From an uncultured Bdellovibrionales bacterium (GTDB lineage Bacteria > Bdellovibrionota > Bdellovibrionia > Bdellovibrionales > JAMPXM01): DNA of 50,965 nucleotides. The position numbers and the translations under genes were made by a program. The stretch spans positions 1-50,965 of the forward strand of contig CALBDW010000013.1 in NCBI GenBank assembly GCA_937927435.1, in the 5' to 3' direction. The first letter of the stretch is position 1. Every line of letters begins with the position of its first letter. Below the pieces are notes generated by a model. It was not told where the DNA came from. It saw nothing but the letters and a program-made list of their open reading frames with translations, and searched no databases. This document shows positions 7,418 to 14,823 of this stretch, one piece after another.

Positions 7418-9187
7418 ATGACTAATATGACCAAAGCTCAAAAAGAGCGCATGCGTGTCGCCGCTCTTCTCGATGAAGCTGAACCGGCTTCGAACGAAAA
7501 TTCAGAATTCCAGACACTTTTCGAGCAATCCATTAAAGAACGGGATTTCAAAGTCGGTGACGTCGTTCAAGGCACCGTCGTTGAAGTTCAATCGGATTAC
7601 GTGCTCGTCGATATCAATTACAAATCCGAAGGGCTGATTCCGATCAGTGAGTTCCGGATGGTTGAAGGGACTCGCAATGTGAAGCCTGGTGACGTGGTCG
7701 AAGTTTATATCGACCGCATCGAGAACGAAAACGGCATGGTCGTCCTTTCGAAAGATAAGGCCGACATGCTTCGCGCATGGAACGACATTTCTCGCGCCGC
7801 CGAAAACGAAGAACTTATCGAAGGAACGATCATCGCGAAGGTCAAAGGTGGTCTCTCTGTCGATATCGGCGTGAAAGCCTTCTTGCCTGGTTCGCAAATC
7901 GACTTGCGGCCGGTCCGCAATATGGACATGTACATCGGCAAGAAGTACAAGTTCAAAGTCATTAAATTTAATAAGAAGCGCGGTAACATCGTCCTTTCTC
8001 GTCGTGCGCTCCTTGAAGAAGAACGTGAAAATCTGCGTTCTCAAACCCTCGATGCGATGAAAGAGGGGTCGGTTGTTACCGGTATCGTCAAAAACATCAC
8101 CGATTACGGTGCCTTCATCGATCTCGGCGGTATGGACGGTCTTCTCCATATCACCGACATGTCTTGGGGCCGCGTCAAGCACCCGTCTGAAATCCTCAAG
8201 ATCGGTGATGAGATCAAAGTTCAAGTTCTCAAGTACGATACCGAGCGCGAGCGCGTGAGCTTGGGTCTTAAGCAGTTGCAAGCTGACCCGTGGGAGTCGG
8301 CGAAAGACAAATACCCGGTTGGTACGCGTCTTAAAGGTCAAGTCGTCAGCCTCGCGGACTACGGTGCGTTCGTCGAGCTTTCGGAAGGTATTGAGGGTCT
8401 CATTCACGTTTCCGAAATGTCTTGGACGAAGCGCGTGAAGCACCCGTCTCAAGTCGTGAACGTCGGCGATGAAGTCGAAGTCGTCGTGCTTGAGGTGGAT
8501 ACCGCGAACCGCCGCATCAGCCTCGGCATGAAGCAACTGATGCCGAACCCGTGGATCGAGCTCAAAGAGAACTATCCGCCGGGAACGATCATCGAAGGCG
8601 AAGTCAAATCGATCACCGACTTCGGTATCTTCGTCGGTATCGAAGAGGGCATCGACGGTCTCGTTCACATTTCCGATTTCTCTTGGACGAAGCGCGTGAA
8701 CCATCCGTCGGAACTCTTCCAGAAAGGTCAAAAAGTCCGTGCGGTGGTCTTGGGCGTCGATATCGAGAACGAGCGTTTCTCGCTCGGTATCAAGCAGCTT
8801 GAGGCGGATCCGTGGGCGTTGATCGATGAGAAATACAAAATCGGCTCTCAGCATGACGTGAAAGTCGTGAAGATGGCTGATTTCGGTGTCTTCGTCGAAC
8901 TTGAGCCCGATATCGAAGGTCTTATCCACGTTTCCGAACTCACCACCGAGCGTATCAATAAGCCTGAAGAGGTGGTGAAAGTCGGCGACGTCTTGAAAGC
9001 GGAGATCATCTCGATTGACAAAGACGCTCGTAAGATCGGCTTGTCGTCGAAGTTGGTGAAGCTGCGCGAAGCGAAAGCGGACGTCGAAGACTACGTGAAG
9101 AAAGCGACGTCGACCGCTAAGACCACGATGGGGGATCTCTTCGGCGAACAGCTGAAGAATCTGAACACCACCAATAAGAGCGAGTAA
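7418..9187 (+). CDS. rpsA: 30S ribosomal protein S1
   Basis: The 589-aa protein consists of six S1/OB-fold repeats beginning near residues 47, 130, 218, 303, 390 and 477. Repeats 3-6 carry the classic GxVxxxxxYGAFVxL and EGLIHVSEMSW signatures. S1 binds mRNA and the 30S subunit to help initiation on structured messages. Length and repeat number match proteobacterial S1. The start at 7418 lies 14 bp after AGGAGG, which is longer than usual; an ATG at 7427 is also in frame, but is even farther away. The A-rich spacer between them looks unstructured. The gene is preceded by its own promoter and hairpin leader and followed by two terminators, suggesting a largely autonomous, highly expressed unit. 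Confidence 0.98.
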   Translation: MTNMTKAQKERMRVAALLDEAEPASNENSEFQTLFEQSIKERDFKVGDVVQGTVVEVQSDYVLVDINYKSEGLIPISEFRMVEGTRNVKPGDVVEVYIDRIENENGMVVLSKDKADMLRAWNDISRAAENEELIEGTIIAKVKGGLSVDIGVKAFLPGSQIDLRPVRNMDMYIGKKYKFKVIKFNKKRGNIVLSRRALLEEERENLRSQTLDAMKEGSVVTGIVKNITDYGAFIDLGGMDGLLHITDMSWGRVKHPSEILKIGDEIKVQVLKYDTERERVSLGLKQLQADPWESAKDKYPVGTRLKGQVVSLADYGAFVELSEGIEGLIHVSEMSWTKRVKHPSQVVNVGDEVEVVVLEVDTANRRISLGMKQLMPNPWIELKENYPPGTIIEGEVKSITDFGIFVGIEEGIDGLVHISDFSWTKRVNHPSELFQKGQKVRAVVLGVDIENERFSLGIKQLEADPWALIDEKYKIGSQHDVKVVKMADFGVFVELEPDIEGLIHVSELTTERINKPEEVVKVGDVLKAEIISIDKDARKIGLSSKLVKLREAKADVEDYVKKATSTAKTTMGDLFGEQLKNLNTTNKSE

Positions 9188-9195
9188 ATTGAGGT

Positions 9196-9224
9196 GATCG
9201 GCTGGGTTTTCAGCCGATCGTTTT
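9196..9224 (+). terminator. Rho-independent terminator 1 after rpsA
   Basis: GATCGGCTG (9196-9204) pairs perfectly with CAGCCGATC (9211-9219) around a 6-nt loop, followed by GTTTT. It begins 8 bp after the rpsA stop codon. Confidence 0.8.
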
Positions 9225-9241
9225 CATGTTCATCAGAGAAG

Positions 9242-9267
9242 GGAAGCTTTCCGGGCTTCCTTTTTTT
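9242..9267 (+). terminator. Rho-independent terminator 2 after rpsA
   Basis: GGAAGC (9242-9247) pairs with GCTTCC (9255-9260), followed directly by seven T residues. With the hairpin at 9196 it forms a tandem terminator, as is often seen behind strongly expressed ribosomal genes. Confidence 0.8.
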
Positions 9268-9470
9268 ATTGCCGTTCGCCTTAATCCTGGCGGGTTGAAC
9301 TCCATGAAAAAGATTTTGACCCGTCGCGCTTAAGACAGGAGCGAACTTTTTAATTTTTCGTCAATTCGGGCAAAGGACTTGTCGGGTGCCAGAATTCTGG
9401 TATCCAACGGGCCGCATTCGAAGGAATTCTTTGATTTTGGGGGCGGACATTGGATCCGGGTTGTGCACGT

Positions 9471-10448
9471 ATGTTCGCGGCTGCGAAGATCCGTTTTCTC
9501 TCTTTGGTGGTTTTGCTTGTTTCCCTCGCGTCTCCGGCGCTCAGCTTCGACGGATTCGATTGGCAAAGCGTTTTCCTGAAGGAGAGCCGAAAGGCGCGGG
9601 CTCTTCGTATGATCAACAGCTCGTATTCGCCCAAGATCACCTTCCGGAAGCTTTCTGAGCGTTCGAATGAGGGATGCACCGTCGGGCGTTATCAAATCAA
9701 TGGGCTCGACCCCGTCGATAAAAAGGATCGAGCCGTTCACGTTCTTTCATATGTCGGCAAGAAACAGATGCGGAAGGAGCAGGCGGTCGTCATCGTGCCG
9801 TCCATCGTCGGGGTCTCGCCGCTGGAAACCTGGTATGCCGATCTTTTTTGTGGAAAATGGCTTCGCGCCCTCATCATCGAAAATATCGAGCGCGATGAAC
9901 CGGTCGGGCTTTCATTAAAGGATTACGACCGAGCGGCTTTGCGGAAATTGGCGGCGATCCGGCATAGCGTGGAGTTCCTGTATGCTGACGGTTCGAGACA
10001 GGTCGGCGTTATGGGTACGAGCCAAGGGGCGATCGCCGCGTCTTTGGCCTTGGGAATCGAAAGGAAAATCAAGGCGGGGGCGCTGATCGCCGGCGGAGGA
10101 AACCTCCCGGAAATCATCGTCGACAGCACTCAAGACCTGTTGAAGGCTCTCCGCGAGGAGAGGATGAAAGCCTTCGGTTTCCGCAGCAGGGACGAGTATC
10201 TGCGGGCCCTCAGGGCGAATATTGTGATCAACAACCTGGATTTTGCCGGACACACCGGATTTAAACCGGTTTTCGTGTCGATCGCAGAGGATGATACGAA
10301 GGTGCCGACGCCCACGCAGTGGGCTTTGGCGAGGGCGTTCCGGGCGCAACACATCGTGCGTTACAGGGGGAATCACATTCCCGTTATTTTGAAGACTTAT
10401 TTAGTGTCGGGCGGCGCGATATACGAATTCTTCCGATCCAACCTTTGA
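9471..10448 (+). CDS. Exported alpha/beta-hydrolase-fold protein
   Basis: A signal peptide (MFAAAKIRFLSLVVLLVSLASPALS) is followed by a ~300-residue domain with alpha/beta hydrolase features. The nucleophile elbow GTSQG puts the serine near residue 184. An acid candidate sits in AEDDTKVPT (Asp 274 or 275), and a catalytic His in RYRGNHIPV (His 302). The order Ser-Asp-His and the spacing fit the fold. It should act in the periplasm as an esterase, lipase or amidase; the substrate is unknown. The ATG at 9471 puts the signal peptide at the very N-terminus. An in-frame TTG at 9450, 4-8 bp after a G-rich stretch, would add seven residues. The gene follows the rpsA terminators and has no close operon partner; the HIT gene begins 74 bp downstream. 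Confidence 0.85.
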   Translation: MFAAAKIRFLSLVVLLVSLASPALSFDGFDWQSVFLKESRKARALRMINSSYSPKITFRKLSERSNEGCTVGRYQINGLDPVDKKDRAVHVLSYVGKKQMRKEQAVVIVPSIVGVSPLETWYADLFCGKWLRALIIENIERDEPVGLSLKDYDRAALRKLAAIRHSVEFLYADGSRQVGVMGTSQGAIAASLALGIERKIKAGALIAGGGNLPEIIVDSTQDLLKALREERMKAFGFRSRDEYLRALRANIVINNLDFAGHTGFKPVFVSIAEDDTKVPTPTQWALARAFRAQHIVRYRGNHIPVILKTYLVSGGAIYEFFRSNL

Positions 10449-10522
10449 TCTCGCAGGTCGTCTGGACCCGCGATAACGTGGTGGCTCTTGCCTTTTCACC
10501 GAGAATGCGGTGGATTTTTGAA

Positions 10523-11086
10523 ATGGCCTCCAAGAAAAAGAGTCAACGCGTCTCAATCGGCTCTTCAAAGTTGAAAAAAACTCGTTGGCCCCATTCCGAC
10601 CGGGGCGTGCTCTTTAAGCCCGAGCGGCTCAAGTATGTCCGCAAGATGATCGAAGTGAAGGGTTGTGTCTTTTGTGCCGCCCGCGATGCGGGGCCGAGTC
10701 CCGAGAACCTTCTGCTTTACCGTGGCAAACATGCCATGGTGATTATGAACAAGTATCCGTACAATACCGGGCATCTTTTGGTTCTTCCGACCAGGCATTG
10801 CGGGGATATATTGGCGCTCAAGGCAAAAGAATACGCCGAGCTGTCCGATCTCTTGCGCAAGTCCGTCGCGATTTTAACGAAAGTGTACAATCCGAGTGGC
10901 TTGAATGTCGGATTGAATCTCGGCGCGGCTTCCGGCGCTGGTATTCCGGAGCATCTTCATTACCATGTGATTCCTCGCTGGAATGGCGACACCAATTTTT
11001 TCCCGCTCGTGGCGAATACGAAGGTGGTGGTGGAGACCCTTGAGCAGACTTTCGAGCGTTTGATACCCTATTTCAGGAGGTTGTGA
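10523..11086 (+). CDS. HIT-family nucleotide hydrolase/phosphorylase
   Basis: Histidine-triad proteins hydrolyse or phosphorolyse nucleotide phosphoramidates, Ap4A or related compounds. The triad HLHYH is at residues 144-148 in the context GIPEHLHYHVIPRWNGDTNF, which resembles the Ap4A-phosphorylase-like HIT branch, not the short HinT branch. A CVFC pair at residues 48-51 could contribute to a metal site. The frame is open back to 10319, but that would overlap the hydrolase gene. The ATG at 10523 has GGTGGA 8 bp upstream and gives 187 aa, with an ATG at 10505 as alternative. Its stop abuts the start of the epimerase gene, so the two are probably co-translated. Confidence 0.92.
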   Translation: MASKKKSQRVSIGSSKLKKTRWPHSDRGVLFKPERLKYVRKMIEVKGCVFCAARDAGPSPENLLLYRGKHAMVIMNKYPYNTGHLLVLPTRHCGDILALKAKEYAELSDLLRKSVAILTKVYNPSGLNVGLNLGAASGAGIPEHLHYHVIPRWNGDTNFFPLVANTKVVVETLEQTFERLIPYFRRL

Positions 11087-11530
11087 ATGAACAAGCCGAT
11101 CTCTTTTGAACTCGACCATATTGGCATCGCCGTCGAAAATCTCGAAAAGGGATCGGAGTTCTATCGCGCCCTCGGCTTCGCTGAAATGGACGTCGAAGAG
11201 GTTCCGTCCGAAAAAGTGAAAGTCGGGTTCCTGCGACTTGGGAACCGGGCCAATCTTGAGCTCCTCGAAGCGACTTCCGAAGATAGCGCTGTGCGAAAAT
11301 TTTTGGAAAAACGTGGCCCCGGGATTCATCACATCTGTCTGCGGGTGAAAGGGATTGACCGAATCCTGGAGGATTTGAAGGCAAAAGGGGTGCGTTTGAT
11401 TAATGAGAAGGCGAAAATGGGAGCTCATGGCTGCCGAGTGGCGTTCATCCACCCCGCCTCCACCGGTGGAGTTTTGATCGAACTCAGCGAAAGGCCTGCG
11501 GCGGGAGATGAGTCCGAATCGGGCTCTTGA
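11087..11530 (+). CDS. mce: Methylmalonyl-CoA epimerase-like VOC protein
   Basis: The 147-aa vicinal-oxygen-chelate protein fits methylmalonyl-CoA epimerase, which interconverts the (R) and (S) forms in propionyl-CoA metabolism. Features are DHIGIAVENLE at the N-terminus (His 11), NLELLE with Glu 58, GPGIHHICLRV with His 81/82, and HPASTGGVLIELSE with Glu 132. These are the expected metal ligands of two paired beta-alpha-beta-beta-beta modules. A glyoxalase I assignment is less likely because of the GIHHI and FIHP blocks. The start follows directly on the HIT stop, with AGGAGG 6 bp upstream. No methylmalonyl-CoA mutase gene is in the window to confirm the pathway. Confidence 0.85.
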   Translation: MNKPISFELDHIGIAVENLEKGSEFYRALGFAEMDVEEVPSEKVKVGFLRLGNRANLELLEATSEDSAVRKFLEKRGPGIHHICLRVKGIDRILEDLKAKGVRLINEKAKMGAHGCRVAFIHPASTGGVLIELSERPAAGDESESGS

Positions 11531-11546
11531 AGCAAGGGGACGGTTA

Positions 11547-12326
11547 ATGGGCTATCGCTCAGGATATCCGCAGATGCAGTTCAACATGATGGTCCCGGTG
11601 ACACCTGTTGTGCGCTGGTTGATCGGGATCAACGTCGTCGTATGGCTGGTCCTGCAGGTCATCATTGAAGGCTATTTTCTCAGCCAGCCCTATATCACCT
11701 ATATTTTCGGGCTCGTTCCGGAAAACGTCTTTTCCAAGTTCTTCATTTGGGAACCGTTGACCTACATGTTCCTGCATTCCCGGAACGTGTTTCACATTGT
11801 GTTTAACATGCTGATGCTCTGGTGGCTGGGGGCGGAACTCGAGCAGCGCTGGGGCTCGCGGTTCTTCTTGATCTACTACTTAGCGACCGGGTTGGGGGCG
11901 GGACTCATCTACATCTTAACGACCCTCATTTACGCTATCGTGGCGGGGCCGACAGCGCTTTTAACGGTTCCGGTTGTCGGGGCCTCGGGGGCGATCTTCG
12001 GCCTGTTGCTGGCGTACGGCATTATTTTTGGCGAGCGCATGGTTTATTTCATGATGGTCTTTCCCATGCGCGCCAAGTACTTCGTTATGATCCTTGGCGC
12101 CGTGGAGGTTGCCACCCTGATGAATAACGGCATCGGAGGAGGGGAAGTCGCGAACCTGGCTCATTTGGGCGGGTTGGCTTCGGGTTTTCTCTTCCTGAAA
12201 GGGTATACGAGGCTCCAGCAGCGCCGGTGGCGCAAGCAGTCAGACCGACGTGGACGTGGCCTCAAGCTCGTGGTAAATAACGACCGGAAAGATGAAAAAG
12301 GCAGTGGGCCGCGCTACTGGAACTGA
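11547..12326 (+). CDS. Rhomboid-family intramembrane serine protease
   Basis: The 259-aa inner-membrane protein has about six hydrophobic segments between residues 18 and 220. Rhomboid hallmarks are present: WEPLTYMFLHSRNVFHIVFN near residues 68-87, GASGAIFG with catalytic Ser 147, and ANLAHLGGLASG with catalytic His 206. Rhomboids cleave transmembrane substrates inside the bilayer. A basic C-terminal tail (RLQQRRWRKQSDRRGRG) is cytoplasmic by the positive-inside rule. The ATG at 11547 has AGGGGA 7 bp upstream; a start at 11508 would overlap the epimerase gene. The small protein that follows is closely spaced, so the two may be co-expressed. The substrate is unknown. Confidence 0.93.
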   Translation: MGYRSGYPQMQFNMMVPVTPVVRWLIGINVVVWLVLQVIIEGYFLSQPYITYIFGLVPENVFSKFFIWEPLTYMFLHSRNVFHIVFNMLMLWWLGAELEQRWGSRFFLIYYLATGLGAGLIYILTTLIYAIVAGPTALLTVPVVGASGAIFGLLLAYGIIFGERMVYFMMVFPMRAKYFVMILGAVEVATLMNNGIGGGEVANLAHLGGLASGFLFLKGYTRLQQRRWRKQSDRRGRGLKLVVNNDRKDEKGSGPRYWN

Positions 12327-12349
12327 TGGCCCCGGACGAGAGGGAAGTT

Positions 12350-12586
12350 ATGGGTTTGAGCGAAGAGCTGGAGAAGTTGAAATTCGATAAACGGCTGAGT
12401 GAGTGGTATGTGAACCGTGGTTTGCTCACCAAGGAAGAACTGACGAATTACTTAAACTCACTCCCGGATCTTTCGGAAAACGTTGAGCCTTTCACGCTTG
12501 GCGAAGAAAACCCGAATCAAGCTTCCGCTCAAGCGGCGGTTCAATCCGAACAACAAGATCAAGGAGCGCCGACTCAGCAATTCTAA
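12350..12586 (+). CDS. Small acidic protein of unknown function (78 aa)
   Basis: The N-terminal half is predicted helical and charged (MGLSEELEKLKFDKRLSEWY, then a KEELTNYLNSLPDL helix). The C-terminal half is low-complexity, Gln/Ala/Glu-rich and probably disordered. No signal peptide or known domain is visible. The ATG at 12350 has AGGGA 4-8 bp upstream; an ATG at 12326 overlapping the rhomboid stop is possible and adds eight residues. A strong terminator follows, marking the end of the HIT-epimerase-rhomboid unit. It may be an accessory or regulatory peptide of that unit, but this is conjecture. Confidence 0.7.
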   Translation: MGLSEELEKLKFDKRLSEWYVNRGLLTKEELTNYLNSLPDLSENVEPFTLGEENPNQASAQAAVQSEQQDQGAPTQQF

Positions 12587-12607
12587 GCTGAGATCGGCTC
12601 TTTACTC

Positions 12608-12646
12608 GGCGCCGGGTTGCGAATACGCACCGGCGCCTTTGTTTTT
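12608..12646 (+). terminator. Strong rho-independent terminator
   Basis: GGCGCCGG (12608-12615) pairs with CCGGCGCC, and an inner TGCG/CGCA closes around AATA, followed by TTTGTTTTTT. It ends the HIT to small-protein transcription unit. The rest of 12647-12846 shows no gene; it must carry the promoter for fliL. Confidence 0.85.
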
Positions 12647-12846
12647 TGTCTCCTCAGTCCATTCTCAAAATAAGTCAGTCGACCTTTCAGCCCCGCTAGG
12701 TGATTAAAAAATGAACGGTCTGCGGCGCTTTTTTGTGTCGAGTCGAGGCGATTAGCGGTCCCCGTCATTTTGAAGAGCACTCGTCCACTTCCATCTTAAG
12801 AGACCAAGGTTGAGGCCCGATACGATAAAAGTCGGGAGTATGGAAA

Positions 12847-13359
12847 ATGGCTGAGGAAAGGGAAAATCAGGGCGAAGGTAAGCCCGGGTTGGGGAAGTTC
12901 CTGTTGCCGCTTTTCGCGGTTCTCAATTTGACGGTGGTCGGGGCTGGAGCCTTTTTGGCTTATAAAGGGACTCTCGGGCATAAACCCCCTGTCTTGAGGG
13001 AGCCGGCCGCTCTTGAGGCGTTGAAAGAGGAGCGTGCTGGTTCGCCCGATGTGATCCGTGAGCCTATCACTTACACGATGCCGGCATTTACCGTGAACTT
13101 GGCCGGAACGCCAAGGCGGCTCATCCGCGTCGAAATGACGTTTGAAATGCTCGACAAAGAAGGTTTTGAAGAGATCGTCCGCAATAGTCCGCATGTGCGT
13201 GATGAGATCATGCGCATTCTAAACCGCAAAACTTTCGACGATATCGAAACCATTCAAGGCAAGCTTGCGTTAAAAGATCAAATCGCTTCGAACGTCAACC
13301 AAACCTTGCGCTCGGGCGTCGTGAAAGACATCTTCTTCAACGAGTTTCTCGTGCAATAG
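12847..13359 (+). CDS. fliL: FliL-family flagellar basal-body-associated protein
   Basis: FliL is a single-pass inner-membrane protein that surrounds the flagellar stator and supports motor torque. The 170-aa protein has a short cytoplasmic N-terminus, one membrane segment (residues 17-40), a linker, and a periplasmic FliL domain. That domain carries TMPAFTVNLAG, RLIRVEMTFEM and the C-terminal VVKDIFFNEFLVQ typical of the family. GGGAG lies 8 bp before the ATG. It stands apart from any flagellar operon, next to peptidase genes, so it could be a paralogue with a specialised role. The family call is firm; the exact function is inferred. Confidence 0.88.
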   Translation: MAEERENQGEGKPGLGKFLLPLFAVLNLTVVGAGAFLAYKGTLGHKPPVLREPAALEALKEERAGSPDVIREPITYTMPAFTVNLAGTPRRLIRVEMTFEMLDKEGFEEIVRNSPHVRDEIMRILNRKTFDDIETIQGKLALKDQIASNVNQTLRSGVVKDIFFNEFLVQ

Positions 13360-13363
13360 TGGG

Positions 13364-13392
13364 TTGACAGTTCTTCATGGCGGCATGACACT
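13364..13392 (+). promoter_or_regulatory. Possible promoter before the M16 peptidase pair
   Basis: A perfect TTGACA (13364-13369) lies just after the fliL stop. At a 17-bp spacing the -10 would be GACACT, only three of six matches. The -35 is good and the location sensible, but the weak -10 leaves this uncertain. Confidence 0.35.
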
Positions 13393-13437
13393 GCCCTTGT
13401 TCTAAACCCACAACGAGAGACCGTTAAGGAAGACTGC

Positions 13438-14823
13438 ATGAAAAGACCGCTCACTGCTAAGTGCCGCCGGGCGCTTTTCGTTTTTTGTTTTTTAGTCGCT
13501 CCCGTCGTATTCGCGAATACGGAACCGAAGTCGACGGCCGATGGCAAAACGTCGATCGGTGACCAGATTCGGTTCAATGTCGAGAAATTTCAGTTGCCGA
13601 ACGGGCTGACGGTCCTCTTACACGAGGACCACTCGGCTCCGCTCGTGGCCTATCATACGTGGTTCCGTGTGGGGTCGAAAGACGAGGATCCGGGGTACAC
13701 GGGCATCGCGCACCTTTTCGAGCACATGATGTTCAAGGGCGCGAAACGTTACGGGCCCGGCACGTTCGACCGAATTTTGCAAGCAAACGGCGCCATCAAT
13801 AACGCGTTCACCTCGTACGATTACACCGGTTATTACGAGATCTTCCCGAGCTCGAAGCTTGAACTGGTCATGGATATCGAATCGGACCGGATGGTGAACC
13901 TGCAGATCACGGAAGACTCGCTCAAGAGCGAGCGTGAGGTCGTGAAAGAGGAACGGCGCTTCCGTTACGAAGACAATCCGACGGGGACGCTGCACCACCT
14001 GCTTTTCAATACGGCCTTCAAGGTCCATCCCTATCGCTGGCCGGTCATTGGCTCGATGGAAGACTTGAACCGCGTTACGGTGGAAAAAGCGAACGAATTC
14101 TACCGGATGTACTATGCTCCCAATAACGCGGTTCTCGTGATCGCGGGTGACATCAAACCGGCGGAAGTCAAAAAACTCGTCCACAAGTACTACGGGCCCC
14201 TGCGGAGTCAAGAGGTTAAGCGGAAAGAGCTTCCTCAGGAGCCGCCTCAAAAAGCAATCCGTTCGTACCAGACGACGAAAAATATCCAAAGTTTACAGTT
14301 CGCCGTCGGCTACCATGTGCCGAAGTCGGGCAGCGAGGAAGCGTACGCGCTCGATCTCCTCGCCAATATCTTGGGAGGCGGCAACTCGAGCCGCTTGCAT
14401 CAGCGCCTGGTTTACAGAGAGCAGATCGCGACGTCCGTGCGTGCCGGTAACTTAACGATGCAGGACAGCGGCCTGTTCCAGATTTACGTGACGCTAAAAC
14501 CGGGAGCGGATTACTCCCAAGCGCAGAAAGCGGTGTACGGTGAGATGTGGCGAGCCGCGAATATCAAAATCAAAGACGCCGAACTTGAAAAGGCCAAAAA
14601 CCAAGTCATGAAGGGCTACGTCGACGCGCTGAAGACGGTGCACGGTAAGGCGCAAGCACTGGCGATCAACGAAATTTACTACGGCGATTACGAGCGTTTG
14701 TTTAAAGACCTTGAGCAGTACGAAAAGGTTACGGCCGATCAAATCATGCAGGCCGCGAAGAAATACCTGAATCCCTATCAAAGCACGCTCGTGATCCTGA
14801 AACCGAAGAGCGGGGGCAACTGA
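13438..14823 (+). CDS. Periplasmic M16 zinc metallopeptidase (catalytic subunit)
   Basis: A signal peptide ends near APVVFA. The protein is a two-lobed M16B peptidase of 461 aa. The inverted zinc motif HLFEH is at residues 92-96 (GIAHLFEHMMFKGA), and the downstream third ligand Glu lies in SEREVVKEERR. M16 peptidases degrade peptides in a closed chamber made of paired domains. The next gene encodes a matching M16-fold protein without the zinc site, and the genes overlap by one base (TGATG). A heterodimer like mitochondrial processing peptidase or other bacterial M16B pairs is therefore likely. AAGGA lies about 8 bp before the ATG. The substrate is unknown. Confidence 0.93.
   Translation: MKRPLTAKCRRALFVFCFLVAPVVFANTEPKSTADGKTSIGDQIRFNVEKFQLPNGLTVLLHEDHSAPLVAYHTWFRVGSKDEDPGYTGIAHLFEHMMFKGAKRYGPGTFDRILQANGAINNAFTSYDYTGYYEIFPSSKLELVMDIESDRMVNLQITEDSLKSEREVVKEERRFRYEDNPTGTLHHLLFNTAFKVHPYRWPVIGSMEDLNRVTVEKANEFYRMYYAPNNAVLVIAGDIKPAEVKKLVHKYYGPLRSQEVKRKELPQEPPQKAIRSYQTTKNIQSLQFAVGYHVPKSGSEEAYALDLLANILGGGNSSRLHQRLVYREQIATSVRAGNLTMQDSGLFQIYVTLKPGADYSQAQKAVYGEMWRAANIKIKDAELEKAKNQVMKGYVDALKTVHGKAQALAINEIYYGDYERLFKDLEQYEKVTADQIMQAAKKYLNPYQSTLVILKPKSGGN

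Noticed and set aside
7502..8929. Long open frame (475 codons) on the minus strand inside rpsA
   Set aside because: Antisense shadow of the biased codon use in the S1 repeats; the product is His/Asp/Arg-rich with no fold, and rpsA is certain.
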